Source of the DNA: Papaver somniferum
Taxonomy: Eukaryota > Streptophyta > Magnoliopsida > Ranunculales > Papaveraceae
Length of the DNA stretch: 64,000 nt
Direction: 5' to 3'
NCBI RefSeq assembly: GCF_003573695.1
Contig: NC_039361.1
Span: 96,040,279-96,104,278, forward strand
Part shown: positions 60,090 through 64,000 of the stretch, one piece after another
Layout: every line of letters begins with the position of its first letter
How positions within the stretch are numbered: the first letter of the stretch is position 1
Program-made: the position numbers and the translations under genes
Notes under the pieces: model-generated
The model's database searches: none
The model's input: only the letters and a program-made list of their open reading frames with translations
What the model was told of the DNA's origin: nothing

Positions 60090-60257
60090 TAAGAGATACG
60101 GCGAGCCCGAAATATCGAGTGTGCATGATTTCTTGCATATCTTGGCTTAGGACTCGGCATGATAGTCATGGTGGCTCCACCTAACTAGATCTAGGTACTG
60201 CACTGAATGACTCTCCTTGTCGGTTTCACCGACCGGAGGCGGCATAAGATGAGAGGA
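60090..60257. other. Upstream host sequence, no recognised feature
   Basis: Short region between the candidate promoter and a minus-strand LINE tail. Nothing else seen. Confidence 0.4.
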
Positions 60258-60668
60258 TTTTTATTTATTTATTTCTAGGGAAGGAAAAATTTCAATAAAA
60301 TTACTGAGATACATCTAGTTTTTCTGATATAGGAGAGGATAGCCATAATGTTAACCCCGCGTATTAGAAGACAATGTTTTTACTAAATTTTGCGTCTTTT
60401 GCTAAAAGGTTCGCAATTTTATTGGTTTCTCTTGGGACATAATAATATTCCCACTTAATAAAACATTTAAGAAGTTCTAAACAATCATAAATATACTGGT
60501 TATTTCCATTCAATGATCCTATCTTGCCACTAATTGCATTCACCACATTGACACAATCCCTTCGAGTTGCAGATTTAGAACTTGATGATGCTCCACTGCC
60601 CATTTAGTCCCTTCCAACGCAACATGCATTTCTGCTTTTTCAACATCTTGAGCTACTGTTTTCATGCA
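60258..60668 (-). pseudogene. LINE RNase H fragment, 5' truncated
   Basis: On the minus strand two frames read EKAEMHVALEGTKWA then DCVNVVNAI and YYVPRETNKIANLLAKDA, the E, D and final D motifs of plant LINE RNase H. One frameshift lies near 60560. The stop is at 60364 and a T-rich end at about 60258-60275 (an A-rich tail on the minus strand) marks the 3' end. Everything upstream of RNase H is missing. Confidence 0.75.
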
Positions 60669-62443
60669 TCCATCCACTTTCTAATTGCATGCATCATCAA
60701 CAACTATTAAACCGTTTCTACACAGTTTCATTGCAAGGTTCAACTTTACAGGCTTGAAGTTTGAAGATGTTAAGAAAAATCTGGTTAATCAATGGAAGTT
60801 ACATCCTAGCTGTGTCAGGTTTGTGCCAATGAAAAAAGGGTTTTTTGTTATCATGCTACAAAACGAACAAACAAAAGAGTGGGTTCGCAGCAAACAGTGG
60901 TACGTAGATCAACATGAACTTCGTTTGATTGATTGGTACCCTGTTTTTAATCCAGAAAAGCAACGAACTTCCCATGCTGCGGTATGGGTTCGTTTTCCAG
61001 GTCTTCACATGGAACTATGGACTGAAAAATCTCTCTCGTCTCTGGTAAAGTTCTGGGTACACCAATTATTGTAGATCAGAAAACCTTAGATTTAGAGTTT
61101 GGTTATTTTGCTTCCATCTTGGTGGATATTGATTTTCCTAAACATGTTCCTGAGAGAATTCGAATAAATGCTGGTGGTAAAAAATTCTGGCAGTACATTG
61201 ATATTCCCAAGTGTCCCAAATTCTGCTTACATTGGAACATTATAGGACATGATGATAAGGATTGTAAGAAGAAGGCTACTAATAAACCTGCACCAAAGAA
61301 TACTTCTCAAGGATGGCAAAAGGAAAAAGGTGTGGGGGAAGTTAATATCCCTGGGACCGAGAATACTGGAGTTGTTGTTCCTGTAGAAACTGAAAAAAAC
61401 TTTGCCGCTACCGCTGAAGGTGTCAGCAATGATGATACTACAAATATGATAGAGACGGACCTTAACAGGACCGAGGAGGAGAGTTTGGTTATAGGTAATG
61501 TGGTCGCAACTATAGCTGTTGATAGTTTGGTTAAAGGTAAACAGGTCGTAACTGCTCATGCAGTCCATGCAAATCACGTAGCTAGTGAAAGCAGGCCGGA
61601 GTCTTCTGATGATTTGTTCAGGTCAGAAATAGTTCGTACTACTAATCCTTACGAAGTTCTTAGCTCAGAAGTGGGTTTAAATGAAGAAGTAGTAATTCAT
61701 GAGAAGGAAGATATTGAGGCAGTTGACAGTGAAGAAATTGATGAGAATGAGGCTGCAACTATATATGGAAGCAAGCATCGCAGCTGAGGTGAGGGACTCA
61801 AAAGAGTGGGGTACTCTTTTGGATGATAGGAGGGACGATGTTAATGCTCCTTTGACCACTGACTCAGTTGTGAATTCAACTGGTGCAAGTGATATAATGA
61901 AGAAGACAGCTTTCCGTGATAAAATGCAGGCGCTTCGACAACACCGTGAGAATATTCTCACTAAAGAATAACTGGATGAGGTAAGTAAAAATAAAAAACG
62001 ATGATGTTCGGGCTAATTTTATTCGTGATCCTGCCTATAAAAAAGAATACTTTAAGGAGAGACATGAACTTATGGATAGAGTTTCAATTAAGACACAATC
62101 TCCTATTAAACTTGTTACTGGCAACTACGCTTTAGAGGAAGAGGATTATGATGATATTCATGAAGGATATGAGGATTATGGGACTTTGATCTTATGGCAG
62201 AAATTTTTTCCTCTTCTCAATCCAAGAGAAACTTTCGAGTTGGAAGTAGAGGTCACTTGAGAGGAGTAGGATACCAACGTTATTTTTAGTGTTAGTTATT
62301 TAGAAACTCTATGAGTTTCTGTTGCAGTTATTTATTTTCCCCTTTGGTTTATGAAGGTGGCGAGGTCTTGAGTCTCTCATTTTGTAATTCTTGTAATTAC
62401 GTTTTTTTATTATAATAAACTTTTGGACTTAACAAAAAAAAAA
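60669..62443 (+). mobile_element. LINE 3, ORF1-only derivative with poly(A) tail
   Basis: Plus-strand ORF1 is followed directly by a 3' UTR (62260-62433) and poly(A) (62434-62443). No endonuclease or RT motif occurs in any frame. The 3' end ttattataataaac resembles LINE tails. The 5' end meets the minus-strand LINE fragment head to head. Confidence 0.65.
60690..62260 (+). pseudogene. LINE 3 ORF1 (DUF4283-type)
   Basis: DUF4283 region: FARFNFTGLKFEDV-like start, GFFVIMLQNEQTKEWV, then AAVWVRFPGLHMELW. A one-base loss near 61040 shifts frame before the GTPIIVDQKTL segment. The knuckle region (about 61205-61265) reads CPKFCLHWNIIGHDDKDC, with Trp where the second Cys is usual. A long polar tail follows, with frame changes near 61775 and 61970, ending at 62258. 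It would bind LINE RNA. Confidence 0.7.
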
Positions 62444-64000
62444 TATCTTTTGCGAAACAAACATCAAAATTGATCTTTATAAATAAAGTTGATGGTTTCT
62501 TCCAAGCATTTGAACTCAAGATATAGGGCCCGTATTTTTACCAAACAACTGATTACAATTATATGTGTTGAAAAAATACAGTTTTATGTGAATAAAAATT
62601 ACTAATAAAAAGGTTTTTCCAAAAATAAAAAAACACCTTCCAAATTTATCTCTTAGTTTTTTACGGGATAAGTTTACCATATATTTTTTGGATTTGGGTT
62701 AGGGTTTTATATAAGAAGAACCTCTTTTTATTGTCGATATATATAGAAAAAACCTCTCTTATATATCCCCTGGGTTTGAGTACTTCTTCTTTGTTTTTCG
62801 ATGTTTGATTCGAGGGTTTAAGTGCTAACGATTCCATGAGTTTTACGCTGCCAAGTTCTAGTAGGACAAATTTGAATGTGCTATTCAAACTTTGTTAAGA
62901 TTGTTGTATCTTGGAGGCAGATGTACCCGTAGGGCTATAGCATCATCTTTTCAGAGTGTAGCCGGGCATTCTTGTCTTAAGGACAGTATGTTGAACATGC
63001 GCCTCAATCTACCATTCAAGTTTCTTCTTTCTATGTTGTTTAACAGGATGTTCAAGACATCAACAGTTGGCTAACGAGAAGACACGAAAATCAGATAAGT
63101 GCCTCTTTTATTATTTATTTGTTTGATCAATTTTAATTGTTATTCTCCAACAATCTTAAGACAAGAATATCTTTACAATAACAATTAAAATAACAGAATT
63201 GGTTTAATAACTAGGGCAGTGAAGTTGGGTGTTGTTCACGGAATATTGGTCGGTTTATCACCTTATTGTTGTTTGATCGTGATGAATCCATGATTGATTA
63301 GTTTGTGCATGGTTTGTAGATTATATATGTGTATCAGCAAGACATGGAATCGAGCTAGAGTTGAAACTTTATTATTATGTAAAAGATTGAGTTTATATGC
63401 ATTACATAATTGATTATGATTTAGTATTCAGTCTACTGGACAAAAGATTAATTCAAAACCAATATTGATATCTTCAAGCATGTGATGTAATCCTTGTCAG
63501 ACTCATAAAACATGATATCATGAGATAAAGTAAAAGATAAAATCTTTGTCACATAGTTGTTTGGTACCTGGCTTATGAGAAACTGTATATAGTCATACCA
63601 ATTTGAAAGTTGAATCCATAAATTTAATTTGTGTTGGTTGAATGGTGCGTCATAAGTCCAGTTCTGATCAGTCTCATGATCTTAAATCAGGTGTTCAACT
63701 TTTGGTCAGCAAAAAGATACCACGTATGGTACCTTCACAACTTAATACCAATGAGTAAAGATGACATCAACAAGCTATCATCCTGTCCAGTACCTACACG
63801 AGGGTTCTGACTTTATACACATGCTAAAGAGATGACATATGAAGAATGGAATGAGCTGGTGTTTGCAGAAGCAAAAGTGCTTCTTGTTTCCTTCACTTCT
63901 ATGGAGTCTATTCAGGTACAACAGGTGGCATACATGAATGCGCACAAGAACTGTAACCATCGGAGTTGATGGAGAAGATAGGAGAAGCTCTGTTTGGAGA
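62444..64000. other. Host sequence with TATA-like motifs but no supported gene
   Basis: Plus-strand TATA-like elements (gttttatataagaag near 62704, cttatatatcccc near 62757) precede a leader-like stretch, so a plus-strand gene may begin here. No ORF with a recognisable product was found, and the longest frames lack an ATG or motifs. The rest is AT-rich and intron-like. Confidence 0.35.

Noticed and set aside
62892..63074. Possible mitochondrial-targeted short protein
   Set aside because: The frame has no ATG at its start and matches no family I recognise.

Overview
This window is plant nuclear DNA. It is AT-rich, its few host genes are split by introns, and most of it is nested retrotransposons. 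The host genes are of eudicot type. The genus cannot be fixed from sequence alone; a Ranunculales plant such as a poppy is only a guess from the style of the repeats.

Layout. (1) 1-2450, minus strand: the 5' half of a DUF707-family gene. Six coding exons can be placed at codon resolution, but one lacks a single base. (2) 2451-3642: promoter side, a 60-67 bp tandem duplication and a 330 bp MITE. (3) 3643-13864: a Ty3/gypsy Tat-like element on the minus strand, bounded by the 5 bp duplication cagaa. An Athila-like element has inserted in its 3' LTR, and the Athila 5' half plus most of the Tat interior have been lost, leaving a chimera. (4) 14104-17014: a PIF/Harbinger-like DNA transposon with two decayed ORFs. 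(5) 17015-22078: host sequence with an EF-Tu pseudogene fragment, an 850 bp tandem duplication and probable introns of a minus-strand gene.

(6) 22079-59983 is the main structure. It is one non-autonomous Ty3/gypsy element arranged LTR-gag-LTR-gag-LTR and flanked by the 5 bp duplication ccccc. Its first LTR is cut into pieces by a LINE (22186-30564, 15 bp target duplication), a Mutator-like element carrying a fragment of a FAB1 lipid-kinase gene (30580-35375, 10 bp duplication) and a second LINE (35447-56804, 13 bp duplication). The second LINE is interrupted by a Sirevirus-like gag-only LTR element (39742-55039). That element's 5' LTR is interrupted in turn by an Athila-like non-autonomous element (41922-47583, duplication tgatt). 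With all insertions removed the first LTR is 458 bp, against 452 bp for the intact third LTR, which supports the reconstruction. The outer element appears to sit at the exon 1/intron 1 boundary of a minus-strand host gene whose TATA box and start codon lie near 60080 and 60006.

(7) 60258-62443: a minus-strand LINE RNase H relic abuts a plus-strand LINE derivative that has ORF1 and a poly(A) tail but no endonuclease or reverse transcriptase. (8) 62444-64000: nothing firmly identifiable.

All mobile-element coding regions seen here carry stops or frameshifts, so none looks autonomous. I found no rRNA, tRNA or CRISPR array, and no complete host gene.
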